This document shows, one piece after another, positions 8,971 to 17,211 of a stretch of DNA of 64,000 nt. A program made the translations under genes and the position numbers. The notes below the pieces were generated by a model, which ran no database searches, was not told the origin of the DNA, and saw only the letters and a program-made list of their open reading frames with translations. Within the stretch, counting starts at the first letter, position 1. Each line of letters begins with the position of its first letter. The stretch is from positions 62,001-126,000 of the forward strand of contig JBIQLW010000002.1 in the NCBI GenBank assembly GCA_044463945.1, given 5' to 3'. The stretch is from 62-47 sp044463945 (lineage in GTDB: Bacteria; Pseudomonadota; Alphaproteobacteria; Rhizobiales; Xanthobacteraceae).

Positions 8971-10410
8971 CTACCCGCCGGAGCGGTAGACCTGGATGCC
9001 GAGGTCGCGAATCTTCTTGCGCAGGGTGTTGCGGTTGAGCCCCAGAAGGTCGGCGGCGCGGATCTGGTTGCCGCGCATCGCCGCCAGCGCCGCCGTCAGC
9101 AGCGGCAGTTCGACCTCCTTGAGGATGCGGTGATAGAGGCCCGGCGGCGGCACGCCGTTGGGGAAGCCGGCGAAGTAGGATGCAAGGTAGCCCTCCACCG
9201 CGCCGCCGAGATTGTCCACGCTGTGCATCAGGCTGCCGCTGGAGACGACCGCCGGCGGCGCCAGTTCGCCCTCGATCACCGCGCCGGTGATGACGTCCTG
9301 CGGATAGAGCGCCGCCAGCCGCCGCGCCAGGTTCTCAAGCTCGCGGACGTTGCCCGGCCAGCGATACTGCTTCAGCTTTTCCAGCGCCTGCGCGTCCAGC
9401 TTCTTGGCCGGCAGGCCGTCCTTCTCGGCCAGCGCGAAGAAATGCCGGATCAGGTCGGGCAGATCCTCGATGCGCTCGCGCAAGGGCGGCAGCCGCAACG
9501 GCACCACGTTGAGGCGGAAGAACAGGTCTTCGCGAAACAGGCCCTGCTGGATCAGGATGCGCAGGTCCTTGTTGGAGGCTGCGACGATGCGCACGTCGGT
9601 CCGGATCGGGGTGCGGCCGCCGACGGTGGTGTATTCGCCCTGCTGCAACACCCGCAACAGGCGGGTCTGCGCCTCCATCGGCATGTCGCCGATCTCGTCG
9701 AGAAACAGCGTGCCGCCTTCCGCCTGCTCGAAGCGGCCGGAGGCGCGGGCGTTGGCGCCGGTGAAGGCGCCGCGCTCGTGGCCGAACAGTTCGGACTCGA
9801 TCAGGTCGCGCGGGATCGCCGCCATGTTGACGGCGACGAACGGGCCGCTGCGGCGCTTGCCGTAGTCGTGCAGCGCCCGCGCCACCAGTTCCTTGCCGGT
9901 GCCCGACTCGCCCGAGATCATCACCGTGAGGTCGGTCTGCATCAGCCGCGCCAGCACGCGATAGATATCCTGCATCGCCGCCGAGCGGCCGATCAGCGGC
10001 AGCGCCTCGAACTCGGCATCGCTGCCGCCCGAGGTGCGCTGCTTCGGCTCGGCCAGCGCGCGGCCGATGATGGCGATCAGCTCCTTGAGGTCGAAGGGTT
10101 TGGGCAGATATTCGTACGCCCCGCATTCGGAGGCGCGGATCGCGGTCATGAAGGTGTTCTGCGCGCTCATCACGATCACCGGCAGGTTCGGCCGGATCTT
10201 CTTGATGCGCGGCAGCAGGTCGAAGGCGTTCTCGTCCGGCATCACCACGTCGGTGATCACCAGATCGCCCTCGCCCTGACTGACCCAGCGCCACAGCGTC
10301 GCGGCGTTGCTGGTGAGGCGCACCTCGAAGCCGACGCGCGACAGCGCCTGATTGAGCACCGTGCGGATCGCGGTGTCGTCATCGGCGACCAGTATGTTCC
10401 CTGCGGGCAT
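8971..10410 (-). CDS. ntrC: Nitrogen regulation response regulator NtrC
   Basis: NtrC is the sigma-54-dependent activator of nitrogen-limitation genes (glnA, glnK, amtB and others). The 479-residue protein has a receiver domain with D11/D12 and the phosphorylated D54, an AAA+ domain with Walker A GESGTGKE, an intact GAFTGA loop in FGHERGAFTGANA, Walker B GGTLFLDE and the R-finger region FREDLFFRLNV, and a Fis-type HTH at the end (GNQIRAADLLGLNRNTLRKK). It begins 9 bp after the ntrB stop. Its phosphorylation by NtrB under control of PII is known for the family and is not visible here. Confidence 0.97.
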   Translation of the reverse strand: MPAGNILVADDDTAIRTVLNQALSRVGFEVRLTSNAATLWRWVSQGEGDLVITDVVMPDENAFDLLPRIKKIRPNLPVIVMSAQNTFMTAIRASECGAYEYLPKPFDLKELIAIIGRALAEPKQRTSGGSDAEFEALPLIGRSAAMQDIYRVLARLMQTDLTVMISGESGTGKELVARALHDYGKRRSGPFVAVNMAAIPRDLIESELFGHERGAFTGANARASGRFEQAEGGTLFLDEIGDMPMEAQTRLLRVLQQGEYTTVGGRTPIRTDVRIVAASNKDLRILIQQGLFREDLFFRLNVVPLRLPPLRERIEDLPDLIRHFFALAEKDGLPAKKLDAQALEKLKQYRWPGNVRELENLARRLAALYPQDVITGAVIEGELAPPAVVSSGSLMHSVDNLGGAVEGYLASYFAGFPNGVPPPGLYHRILKEVELPLLTAALAAMRGNQIRAADLLGLNRNTLRKKIRDLGIQVYRSGG

Positions 10411-10419
10411 CGTGGCTCC

Positions 10420-11571
10420 TTATCGGGCAGCTTTCGCGTCGTCGCCGGCCTCGCCGGAGGCGGCGCCGGCGCTGAACATCGGCAGCAGCACGCGGAAGGT
10501 GGTTTTTCGCGGCTGCGACTCGCACTCGACGATGCCGCCGTGATCGCCGACGATCTTGGCGACCAGCGCCAGCCCCAGCCCGCTGCCGGTGGGCTTGGTG
10601 GTGACGAACGGATCGAACAGGTTCGGCATCAGGTCGTCGGGCACGCCGGGGCCGTTGTCCTTGACGCAGAACTCCAGCGGCAGCGAGACGCGGGTCTTGC
10701 GCCCCGGCACCGACAGCCGCACGCCGGGGCGGAACGCGGTGGTGAGATGAATCTCGGCGTCGCTCCCGAGGTCGCGCGTCGCCTCCGTCGCGTTCTTCAC
10801 CAGATTGAGGAACACCTGGATCAGTTGATCGCGGTTGGCCAGCACCGGCGGCAGCGACGGATCGTAGTCCTCGACGAACTTGACCTCGCGCGCGAAGCCG
10901 GACTGCGCCAGCCGCTTGACGTGATCGAGCACCGCATGAATGTTGACCGCGCCGCGCACGACCGGCCGCTCGTCGCCGAACACCTCCATGCGATCGACCA
11001 GCGTGACGATGCGGTCGGCCTCGTTGCAGATCAGTTGCGTCAGCACCCGGTCGTCCACTGCCGCGCCCTGCTCCAGCAACTGCGCCGCGCCGCGAATGCC
11101 GGACAGCGGGTTCTTGATCTCGTGCGCCAGCATCGCGGCGAGCGCGATCACCGAGCGCGCGGCGCTGCGATGGGTCAACTGGCGGTCCATCTTGTCGGCG
11201 ATGCTTCGCTCCTGAAGCATGACGACGAGATAGCCCGGCCGCTCCGCCAGCGGCGCGACATGGAGATCGACCTGACGGTCGCCGCCGGTACGCGGCGTGC
11301 CGAGATCGACCCTGTATTCGTTGACCGGCGCGCCATTGTCGCGGACCTGCTCGATCAGCGTCAGCAGCGGGCTGCCGAACGGCACGAGTGCTTTCAACGG
11401 CTGCCGCTTGAGAAACTGCGTCGAGAGATCGAAGAAGGCTTCGGCCGCCATGTTGGCGTCGGCGATCCGCCCGTCCGGCGCGACCAGAAAAATCGGATGC
11501 GGCAGGGCGTTGACGATCGCCTGCGCGTCGGTCGGCGGCAAGGTTGCGATCGGCTCGGCCATGGATGTCAT
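10420..11571 (-). CDS. ntrB: Nitrogen regulation sensor kinase/phosphatase NtrB
   Basis: This 383-residue soluble histidine kinase phosphorylates NtrC when nitrogen is scarce. It has an N-terminal PAS domain (about residues 15-125), an H box with His150 in AMLAHEIKNPLSGIRGA, an N box around FLNLVKNATEA, and G boxes KDNGPGVPDD and TGSGLGLALV. There are no membrane segments, as expected for NtrB. The gene overlaps dusB by 4 bp (ATGA), so translation is likely coupled. The order dusB(nifR3)-ntrB-ntrC is the standard rhizobial operon. Confidence 0.96.
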   Translation of the reverse strand: MTSMAEPIATLPPTDAQAIVNALPHPIFLVAPDGRIADANMAAEAFFDLSTQFLKRQPLKALVPFGSPLLTLIEQVRDNGAPVNEYRVDLGTPRTGGDRQVDLHVAPLAERPGYLVVMLQERSIADKMDRQLTHRSAARSVIALAAMLAHEIKNPLSGIRGAAQLLEQGAAVDDRVLTQLICNEADRIVTLVDRMEVFGDERPVVRGAVNIHAVLDHVKRLAQSGFAREVKFVEDYDPSLPPVLANRDQLIQVFLNLVKNATEATRDLGSDAEIHLTTAFRPGVRLSVPGRKTRVSLPLEFCVKDNGPGVPDDLMPNLFDPFVTTKPTGSGLGLALVAKIVGDHGGIVECESQPRKTTFRVLLPMFSAGAASGEAGDDAKAAR

Positions 11572-12638
11572 GCGGCGGCGCTCCAGGCGAAATCGTCGAA
11601 CGCCTCGCGCAGCAGGCGGTGAACGTGCGCGGCGCTGTCAGTCGTGAGGATTTTCTGCCGCCAGCCTTTCAGGCGATCCGGCGGCGCGGCAGCGTGACGC
11701 GCGGCGACATCGAGCGACCAGCCGAGATGTTTTCGCGCGTGTTTGGTGCCGATGCGCTCGCCGTAGTGACTGACGACGTTGTCGTACAGCGCGCGGACAT
11801 AACTGAACTGCCGCGACAGGTCGGGCTGCGCTTCCGCCGGCCCGCCGGCGAGGCGGCGGCCGATCTGGCCGGGCAGCCACGGCTGCCCCTGCGCGCCGCG
11901 CCCGATCATCACCGCGTCGGCCCCGGACAATTCGAGCGCGCGCACCGCATCGTCATACGAAGCAATGTCGCCGTTGACCACCAGCGGCACGGTGGTGGCG
12001 TCCTTCACCGCGCGCACCGCCGCCCAGTCGGCCGTGCCCTTGTAGAACTGGCAGCGGGTGCGGCCATGCACCGCGATCAGCCTGACGCCGGCAGCCTCGG
12101 CGCGCCGCGCCAGTTCCGGCGCATTGAGCGAGGCGTGGTCCCAGCCGAGCCGCATCTTCAGCGTCACCGGCACTTTCACGGCCGCGATGGTGGCCTCGAT
12201 CAGCGCCAGCGCATGATCGAGGTCGCGCATCAGGGCCGAGCCGGACTGGCCGCCGGTGACGTGGCGCGCCGGGCAGCCCATGTTGATATCGATGATGTCG
12301 GCGCCGGCGGCCTCCGCAATGCGCGCGCCTTCCGTCATCCAGCGCGTCTCGCAGCCGGCAAGCTGAACGACGTGCGGACCCAACCCGGTCGCCTCCGCCC
12401 GCAGCAGGGTCATCGGCCGGCCCCGCGCCAGATCGTCGCTGGCGGTCATCTCCGACACCACGAGGCCGGCGCCGAGCGCCGCCACCTGCCGCCGGAACGG
12501 GACGTCGGTGATCCCCGACATCGGCGCGAGCAGCACCCGATTGGCGATCTCGATATCGCCGATCCTCAGCCGCAGTGGGGTGTTGGGCCGCGCCTGTTCG
12601 ATCAAAGAGCGCCTCGCTGATGACAATCGTCGCGCCAC
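11568..12638 (-). CDS. dusB: tRNA-dihydrouridine synthase DusB (NifR3)
   Basis: DusB reduces uridines in the D-loop of tRNAs with FMN and NADPH. The FMN-binding TIM barrel is visible: LLAPMSGITDVPFRR, IDINMGCPARHVTGGQSGSAL with the catalytic Cys of the GCP motif, the HGRTRCQFYKG segment, VVNGDIASYDDA, and the phosphate-binding DAVMIGRGAQGQPW. The reading frame opens with a GTG, giving 356 residues. Homologs usually begin close to the RIGDIEIANRV segment, so a TTG some 11 codons further on is an alternative start. It heads the dusB-ntrBC operon and diverges from ispDF across 220 bp. Confidence 0.93.
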   Translation of the reverse strand: MARRLSSARRSLIEQARPNTPLRLRIGDIEIANRVLLAPMSGITDVPFRRQVAALGAGLVVSEMTASDDLARGRPMTLLRAEATGLGPHVVQLAGCETRWMTEGARIAEAAGADIIDINMGCPARHVTGGQSGSALMRDLDHALALIEATIAAVKVPVTLKMRLGWDHASLNAPELARRAEAAGVRLIAVHGRTRCQFYKGTADWAAVRAVKDATTVPLVVNGDIASYDDAVRALELSGADAVMIGRGAQGQPWLPGQIGRRLAGGPAEAQPDLSRQFSYVRALYDNVVSHYGERIGTKHARKHLGWSLDVAARHAAAPPDRLKGWRQKILTTDSAAHVHRLLREAFDDFAWSAAA

Positions 12639-12764
12639 GGCGCAAACTTGAAGCTCAACAAATAAGCAATTCGATAGATTGCCTACATTTTATCCAAGCA
12701 TCGGAGATTTGCAAGTGCGACGCACAATTTTCCGATTCATCCCCGCGCCCTGCTCCCGGAAAGC

Positions 12765-12800
12765 CGGCTTCCACTTCCACTTCCACTTCGTTTGAAAACG
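12765..12800. repeat. Short family-typical repeat fragment with triplicated TTCCAC
   Basis: Three tandem TTCCAC hexamers (12769-12786) lead into TTCG and a small palindrome CGTTT-GA-AAACG (12789-12800). The CCGGCTTCCACTT core is shared with the 51-bp inverted repeat near 57.5 kb, where the hexamer occurs once. It lies in the divergent dusB/ispDF promoter region, 59 bp before the ispDF start. It is most simply a relic of a dispersed intergenic repeat whose hexamer expanded by slippage. Confidence 0.55.
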
Positions 12801-12858
12801 CTCTAAGGGCTGTCGCCGATGCCCCTCCCTCTGTTCCAGCCCGTCCGATCCTGTCTTC

Positions 12859-14085
12859 ATGTCCGCTTCGCCTAAAACCGCCGCTATCATCGTCGCCGCC
12901 GGCCGGGGCCTTCGCGCCGGGCCGGGCGGCCCCAAGCAGTACCGCACGCTGGGGGGCCGCAGCGTCATCGCGCGCGCGATGGAGGCGTTTTGCGGCCATC
13001 CGCAGATCGCGACCGTGCAGCCGGTGGTGAACCCCGACGACATCGCGATTTTCAACCAGGCGGTTGGAAACCTGCCGCATCGAGCGCCGGTCGCCGGCGG
13101 CGCGACGCGGCAGGCGTCGGTGCGCGCCGGGCTTGAGGCGCTGGCGGCGGATCCTCCCGACGTGGTGCTGATCCACGACGCCGCCCGCCCCTTCGCCGCC
13201 GCCCCGCTGATCGCGCGCGCCATCGAAGCCGCGACCGAAACCGGCGCGGCGGTGCCGGCGATCGCGGTCACCGACACCATCAAGCAGATCGACGATCACG
13301 GCCGCGTCGCCGCCACGCCGGAGCGCGCCAAACTGCGCATCGCGCAGACGCCGCAGGCGTTCCGCTACGACGTTATTCTGGACGCGCACCGCCGCGCCGC
13401 GCGCGCGAACCGCGACGATTTCACCGACGACGCCGCGCTCGCCGAATGGGCGGGATTGACGGTCGCGACCTTTGAGGGCGATCCTGCCAACATGAAGCTG
13501 ACGACTCCCGAAGATTTCGCCCGCGAGGAAGCGCGGCTCGGCGCCATGCTCGGCGACGTCCGCATCGGCACCGGCTATGACGTCCACGCCTTCGGCGACG
13601 GCGATCACCTGATGCTGTGCGGCGTCCGGGTGCCGCACCATCGCGGCTTCCTCGCCCATTCGGACGGCGACGTCGGCCTGCACGCGCTGGTGGACGCGAT
13701 CCTCGGCGCACTGGCCGACGGCGACATCGGCTCGCACTTCCCGCCCAGCGACCCGCAGTGGAAGGGGGCGGCGTCGGACAAGTTCCTCGTCTACGCGGTG
13801 GAGCGCGTGAAAGCGCGCGGCGGGCGCATCGCGCATCTCGAAGTCACGCTGATCTGCGAGCGGCCGAAGATCGGCCCGTTGCGCGAGACGATGCGCGCGC
13901 GGATTGCCGAAATTACGGGCCTGCCGCTGTCGCGGATCGCGGTCAAGGCCACCACCAGCGAGCGGCTCGGCTTCACCGGCCGCGAGGAAGGCATCGCCGC
14001 CACTGCCTCCGCCACGATCCGCCTGCCTTGGGACGTTTCCTGGAGCGACGACGGCGAGCCGGCCTCCGGTAAACGGAGCCAATGA
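12859..14085 (+). CDS. ispDF: Bifunctional IspD/IspF, MEP-pathway isoprenoid synthesis
   Basis: This fusion carries two steps of the methylerythritol phosphate pathway. Residues 1-230 are 2-C-methyl-D-erythritol 4-phosphate cytidylyltransferase, with IIVAAGRGLRAG, the PKQYRTL loop, VLIHDAARPF and a C-terminal TTPEDF. Residues about 233-395 are 2-C-methyl-D-erythritol 2,4-cyclodiphosphate synthase, with RIGTGYDVHAFGDGD (metal ligands Asp and His), GFLAHSDGDVGLHALVDA, DIGSHFPPSD and ATTSERLGFTGREEGIA. Of the 408 residues none is missing from either half. The fusion is usual in alphaproteobacteria. Only one base separates its stop from the cinA start, so the two genes form an operon. Confidence 0.97.
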   Translation: MSASPKTAAIIVAAGRGLRAGPGGPKQYRTLGGRSVIARAMEAFCGHPQIATVQPVVNPDDIAIFNQAVGNLPHRAPVAGGATRQASVRAGLEALAADPPDVVLIHDAARPFAAAPLIARAIEAATETGAAVPAIAVTDTIKQIDDHGRVAATPERAKLRIAQTPQAFRYDVILDAHRRAARANRDDFTDDAALAEWAGLTVATFEGDPANMKLTTPEDFAREEARLGAMLGDVRIGTGYDVHAFGDGDHLMLCGVRVPHHRGFLAHSDGDVGLHALVDAILGALADGDIGSHFPPSDPQWKGAASDKFLVYAVERVKARGGRIAHLEVTLICERPKIGPLRETMRARIAEITGLPLSRIAVKATTSERLGFTGREEGIAATASATIRLPWDVSWSDDGEPASGKRSQ

Positions 14086-14086
14086 C

Positions 14087-14695
14087 ATGCGCGGCAGCGA
14101 CGCCCGTGCCCTCGCCCGCTCGCTGCTCGATCTCTGCCGTATGCGCAAGCTGACCGTCGCCACCGCCGAGTCCTGCACCGGCGGGCTGGTGGCCGGCGCG
14201 CTCACCGACATTCCCGGCTCCTCCGATGTCATCGACCGCGGCTTCGTCACCTACTCGAACGACGCCAAGCGCGCGATGCTCGGCGTCAAGGCGTCGACGC
14301 TCGACACCTTCGGCGCGGTCAGCAAGGAGACGGCGCAGGCGATGGCGATCGGCGCGCTGGAGCGCGCCGGCGTCGATCTCGCGGTGGCGATCACCGGCAT
14401 CGCCGGGCCCGGCGGCGCGACCCCGAACAAGCCGGTGGGGCTGGTGCATTTCGCGGTCGCCGCGCGCGACGGCCGCCTCTTGCATCGCGAGTGCCGGTTC
14501 GGGGCGCTGGGGCGCAGCGTGGTGCGCGAGCGTTCGGTGATCGAGGCGCTGCGGATGCTGATGGAGACGGCGCGCGGCCCCAAGCCGCCGCCCAAGGCCA
14601 AGCGCGAGCCGGCGGTGCGCGCCCTCCCGCGCGGCGCGCGCGCCCCGCGCCGCGTCGCGGTCAAGCGCCGCGTCCCGAAGCGCAAGGGGAAGTAA
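14087..14695 (+). CDS. cinA: CinA-family nicotinamide-nucleotide amidohydrolase with basic C-terminal tail
   Basis: The 202-residue protein has the stand-alone CinA C-terminal (PncC) domain, which deamidates NMN to nicotinate mononucleotide. Seen are TVATAESCTGGLVAGALTD with the nucleophilic Ser, GFVTYSNDAKR, the AVSKETAQAMA helix, and AVAITGIAGPGGATPNKPVG with the catalytic Lys. The ATG chosen is one base after the ispDF stop; an extension further upstream would lie inside ispDF. Unusual is the last 40 or so residues: a Pro, Lys and Arg-rich tail (PPPKAKREPAV, RVPKRKGK) that the catalytic domain does not need. It could bind nucleic acid or be unstructured. Confidence 0.9.
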   Translation: MRGSDARALARSLLDLCRMRKLTVATAESCTGGLVAGALTDIPGSSDVIDRGFVTYSNDAKRAMLGVKASTLDTFGAVSKETAQAMAIGALERAGVDLAVAITGIAGPGGATPNKPVGLVHFAVAARDGRLLHRECRFGALGRSVVRERSVIEALRMLMETARGPKPPPKAKREPAVRALPRGARAPRRVAVKRRVPKRKGK

Positions 14696-14708
14696 CGAAC
14701 ACGACCTG

Positions 14709-14880
14709 AAACGAGGCGTCATCGTCCGCGAAGGCGGACGATCCAGTCATCTGTATGAGCGCAATGGAAAAATTTAACCCGATACAGGGTCCTGGATGCT
14801 CCGCCTTCGCGGAGCATGACGGCTTTCGTGTCGTACATTCACCGGAAAAACGAACTTCCGGTCAGGCGCTCAGGATGACG
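14709..14880. repeat. Two-hairpin dispersed repeat, copy 1
   Basis: Hairpin 1 is at 14721-14742 (9-bp stem ATCGTCCGC, loop GAAG). Hairpin 2 is at 14796-14817 (9-bp stem ATGCTCCGC, loop CTTC). The flanks GCGTC before hairpin 1 and GACGG after hairpin 2 continue the inverted repeat. A tail with its own arms (ACCGGAA and TTCCGGT) follows. It fills the 213-bp gap between the convergent cinA and ratA genes. Confidence 0.85.
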
Positions 14881-14908
14881 CCGTCGCATCAGTGCGTCAC
14901 AGATGCGC

Positions 14909-15388
14909 TCACCCCGCCCGCCCCGCCGCCGCGCCCGGCCGGCCGTAGACCTTGTCGGCTCTGGCTTCGAAGGCGATGGCGAACTTCTTGAACGCGGTGT
15001 CGAACATGCTGCCCATCAGCATCGCCAGCATCCGGCTCTTGAACTCGTAGGCGATGAAGAAGCTGACGTCGCAGGCGTCGTCGCCCTTCGGCTCGAAACT
15101 CCAGCGGTTCTCCAGCGAGCGGAACGGGCCTTGCAGATATTCCACCATGATCTTGCGCCGGGCGCGGTCGAGCGTCACCCGGCTGGTGAAACTCTCCTTC
15201 ACCAGCTTGAACGACACCGTCATGTCGGCGACCACCACCTCGGTGCCGTCGGGCTTCGGCATCCGCTGGCGCACCTTCAGCGAACTGCACAGCGGCACGA
15301 ATTCCGGATAGCGCTCGACATCGGCGACGAGATCGAACATCTCGGCCGCGCTGTGGCGGACCCGGCGCGTACTGGCGAATTGCGGCAT
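14909..15388 (-). CDS. ratA: RatA/Coq10-type START-domain protein
   Basis: The 159-residue protein belongs to the polyketide cyclase/Coq10 START family (ubiquinone-binding Coq10 in mitochondria, RatA in enterobacteria). The fold begins with FASTRRVRHSAAEMFDLVADVERYPEF, where the ERYPEF segment is diagnostic, and ends with a long helix AMLMGSMFDTAFKKFAIAFEARA. It probably binds a hydrophobic ligand such as ubiquinone; the ribosome-inhibiting activity reported for E. coli RatA should not be assumed. The start chosen is the ATG of MPQFAST, 10 bp after the lipA stop. A longer frame would enter lipA. It is co-transcribed with lipA. Confidence 0.88.
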   Translation of the reverse strand: MPQFASTRRVRHSAAEMFDLVADVERYPEFVPLCSSLKVRQRMPKPDGTEVVVADMTVSFKLVKESFTSRVTLDRARRKIMVEYLQGPFRSLENRWSFEPKGDDACDVSFFIAYEFKSRMLAMLMGSMFDTAFKKFAIAFEARADKVYGRPGAAAGRAG

Positions 15389-15398
15389 CGAATCGAAC

Positions 15399-16358
15399 TC
15401 AGCCGAGTTTGGCGGCGCGCGCGGCCCGCAGCCGTGCGAAATCGTCGCCGGCATGGTGCGAGGAGCGCGTCAACGGGCTCGCCGACACCATCAGGAAACC
15501 CTTGGCATAGGCCACCGCCTCATAGCCTTTGAACTCGTCCGGCGTGACGTAGCGCTTCACCGCGTGATGCTTGCGGGTCGGTTGCAGGTACTGCCCGATG
15601 GTGAGGAAATCGACGTCCGCCGAGCGCAGGTCGTCCATCACCTGCAACACCTCGTGGCGTTCCTCGCCGAGCCCGACCATGATGCCCGACTTGGTGAACA
15701 TGCTCGGGTCCAGTTCCTTGACCCGCTGCAACAGCCGGATCGAATGGAAGTAGCGCGCGCCCGGCCGCACCGACAGATAGTGCGAGGGCACGGTTTCGAG
15801 GTTGTGATTGAACACGTCGGGGCGGGCCTCGACCACCGCCTCCAGCGCGCCGTCCTTGCGCAGGAAGTCGGGGGTCAGGATTTCGATGGTGGTCGTCGGG
15901 CAACGCGCGCGGATCGCGGCGATGGTGGCGGCGAAATGCGCCGCGCCGCCGTCGGCGAGGTCGTCGCGATCGACCGAGGTGACGACGACATGGGCGAGCC
16001 CGAGCTTGGCGGTGGCGTCGGCGACGCCCTCGGGCTCCGCCGGATCGAGCGCGCCGGGCAAGCCGGTCTTGACGTTGCAGAAGGCGCAGGCCCGCGTGCA
16101 GGTGTCGCCCATGATCATGAAGGTGGCGTGCTTCTTGTCCCAGCATTCGCCGATGTTGGGGCAGCCGGCTTCCTCGCACACCGTCACCAGGCCGTTGTCG
16201 CGGACGATCTTGCGGGTGTCGGCATAGCCGCGCGTGGTCGGCGCGCGCACGCGGATCCAGTCCGGCTTGGCGGGCGACAGCGCGTCCGGCCGGTGCGCCT
16301 TCTCCGGGTGCCGGGGGCGGATCTGGGTGGCGGAAACGGTATCGAGGACGACGACCAT
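15399..16358 (-). CDS. lipA: Lipoyl synthase
   Basis: LipA inserts two sulfurs at C6 and C8 of protein-bound octanoyl groups and uses two 4Fe-4S clusters. The auxiliary cluster ligands are C61, C66 and C72 (CEEAGCPNIGEC). The radical-SAM ligands are C87, C91 and C94 (CTRACAFC). The C-terminal RSSHHAGDD contains the conserved RSSxxA serine that holds the auxiliary cluster. At 319 residues it is full length. It is the first gene of lipA-ratA on the minus strand and diverges from the glycosylase gene across 151 bp. Confidence 0.97.
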   Translation of the reverse strand: MVVVLDTVSATQIRPRHPEKAHRPDALSPAKPDWIRVRAPTTRGYADTRKIVRDNGLVTVCEEAGCPNIGECWDKKHATFMIMGDTCTRACAFCNVKTGLPGALDPAEPEGVADATAKLGLAHVVVTSVDRDDLADGGAAHFAATIAAIRARCPTTTIEILTPDFLRKDGALEAVVEARPDVFNHNLETVPSHYLSVRPGARYFHSIRLLQRVKELDPSMFTKSGIMVGLGEERHEVLQVMDDLRSADVDFLTIGQYLQPTRKHHAVKRYVTPDEFKGYEAVAYAKGFLMVSASPLTRSSHHAGDDFARLRAARAAKLG

Positions 16359-16509
16359 GAGCTTTCCGTATCTCTGCGCCAGCAGCGCCTCAGCCGGCAG
16401 TCCGCTCTAGGTAGTCCGCTGCGAAAGCGACCGCAACCCGCGCCGTCATTGCATCCCCGGCCGCAACGGCCTATGCCGGAAACACCACCGTCCGCCACGA
16501 AGCCGCCCG

Positions 16510-17211
16510 ATGCCGTCCCGCCCGCTCGTCTCCTCCCGCAAGCCGCCCGCCGCGATTCCCGCCGTTCCCCTCGCCGCCACCGGCCTCGGGCCGCAGCTTG
16601 CGCCCGCGTTCTTCGCCCGCAGCGTCCACGAGGTGGCGCCGGAGCTGATCGGGGCGACGCTATTGGTGAACGGCGTCGGCGGCGTCATCGTCGAGGTCGA
16701 AGCCTACCACCAGAGCGAGCCGGCCGCGCATTCCTATCGCGGCCCGACGCCGCGCACCAAGGTGATGTTCGGCCCGCCCGGCTTCGCCTACGTCTACCGC
16801 TCCTACGGCATCCACTGGTGCGTCAATTTCGTCTGCGAGCCGGAAGGCGCGGCCGCCGCCGTCCTGATCCGCGCCTTGCAGCCGACCCACGGCGTCGCCA
16901 CCATGCGGCGGCGGCGCGGTCTCGACGACGAGCGGATGCTGTGCTCGGGCCCCGGCAAGCTCGCGAGCGCGCTCGCCATCACCAGCGCTCATAACGGCCG
17001 CGCGCTCAACGCCGCGCCGATCGCCGTACACGGCCGCACCTCCGCACCGGAGATCGTGACCGGGGTGCGCATCGGCATCACCAAGGCGATCGAACTGCCG
17101 TGGCGCTACGGCCTCAAGGGCTCGCGCTACGTCAGCAAGCCTTTCACCCCCACCCTACCCTCCCCCGCGCGCGGGGGAGGGATTAAGGGAGGGGGCCATG
17201 GCGCTGCTTGA
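16510..17211 (+). CDS. DNA-3-methyladenine glycosylase (AAG/MPG type) with repeat-derived C-terminus
   Basis: This base-excision repair glycosylase removes alkylated purines. The AAG fold is clear: PELIGATLLVNGVGGVIVEVEAYHQSEPAAHSYRGPTPR with the catalytic Glu of VEVEAY, MFGPPGFAYVYRSYGIHWCVN, and LCSGPGKLASALAI. An N-terminal 35 residues are low complexity. The last 20 or so residues (TLPSPARGGGIKGGG) are encoded by a palindromic repeat and are unlike the rest of the protein. They have probably replaced the native end of the gene. The stop lies 29 bp inside the convergent MFS gene, so the two 3' ends overlap. Confidence 0.92.
   Translation: MPSRPLVSSRKPPAAIPAVPLAATGLGPQLAPAFFARSVHEVAPELIGATLLVNGVGGVIVEVEAYHQSEPAAHSYRGPTPRTKVMFGPPGFAYVYRSYGIHWCVNFVCEPEGAAAAVLIRALQPTHGVATMRRRRGLDDERMLCSGPGKLASALAITSAHNGRALNAAPIAVHGRTSAPEIVTGVRIGITKAIELPWRYGLKGSRYVSKPFTPTLPSPARGGGIKGGGHGAA
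17158..17181. repeat. 24-bp perfect palindrome at the overlap of two convergent genes
   Basis: The arm CCCTCCCCCGCG is followed directly by its exact reverse complement. It is coding in the glycosylase gene and ends 2 bp before the stop-codon end of the convergent MFS gene. The flanking ATTAAGGGAGGGGG resembles dispersed GC-rich elements of Nitrobacteraceae that often extend reading frames as PSP-x-R-GGG peptides. It could also end both transcripts. Confidence 0.8.

Noticed and set aside
8347..11622. Very long open frame (over 1000 codons) antisense to ntrC and ntrB
   Set aside because: The product is rich in Arg, His, Ala and Gln with no domain logic, the typical mirror of high-GC codon bias. 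The opposite strand has complete, motif-rich genes.
14755..14991. Small proteins in the repeats, with peptides such as GCSAFAEHDGF or starting MTPRF
   Set aside because: These frames are translations of the two-hairpin repeat and recur at each copy. They have no ribosome-binding site.
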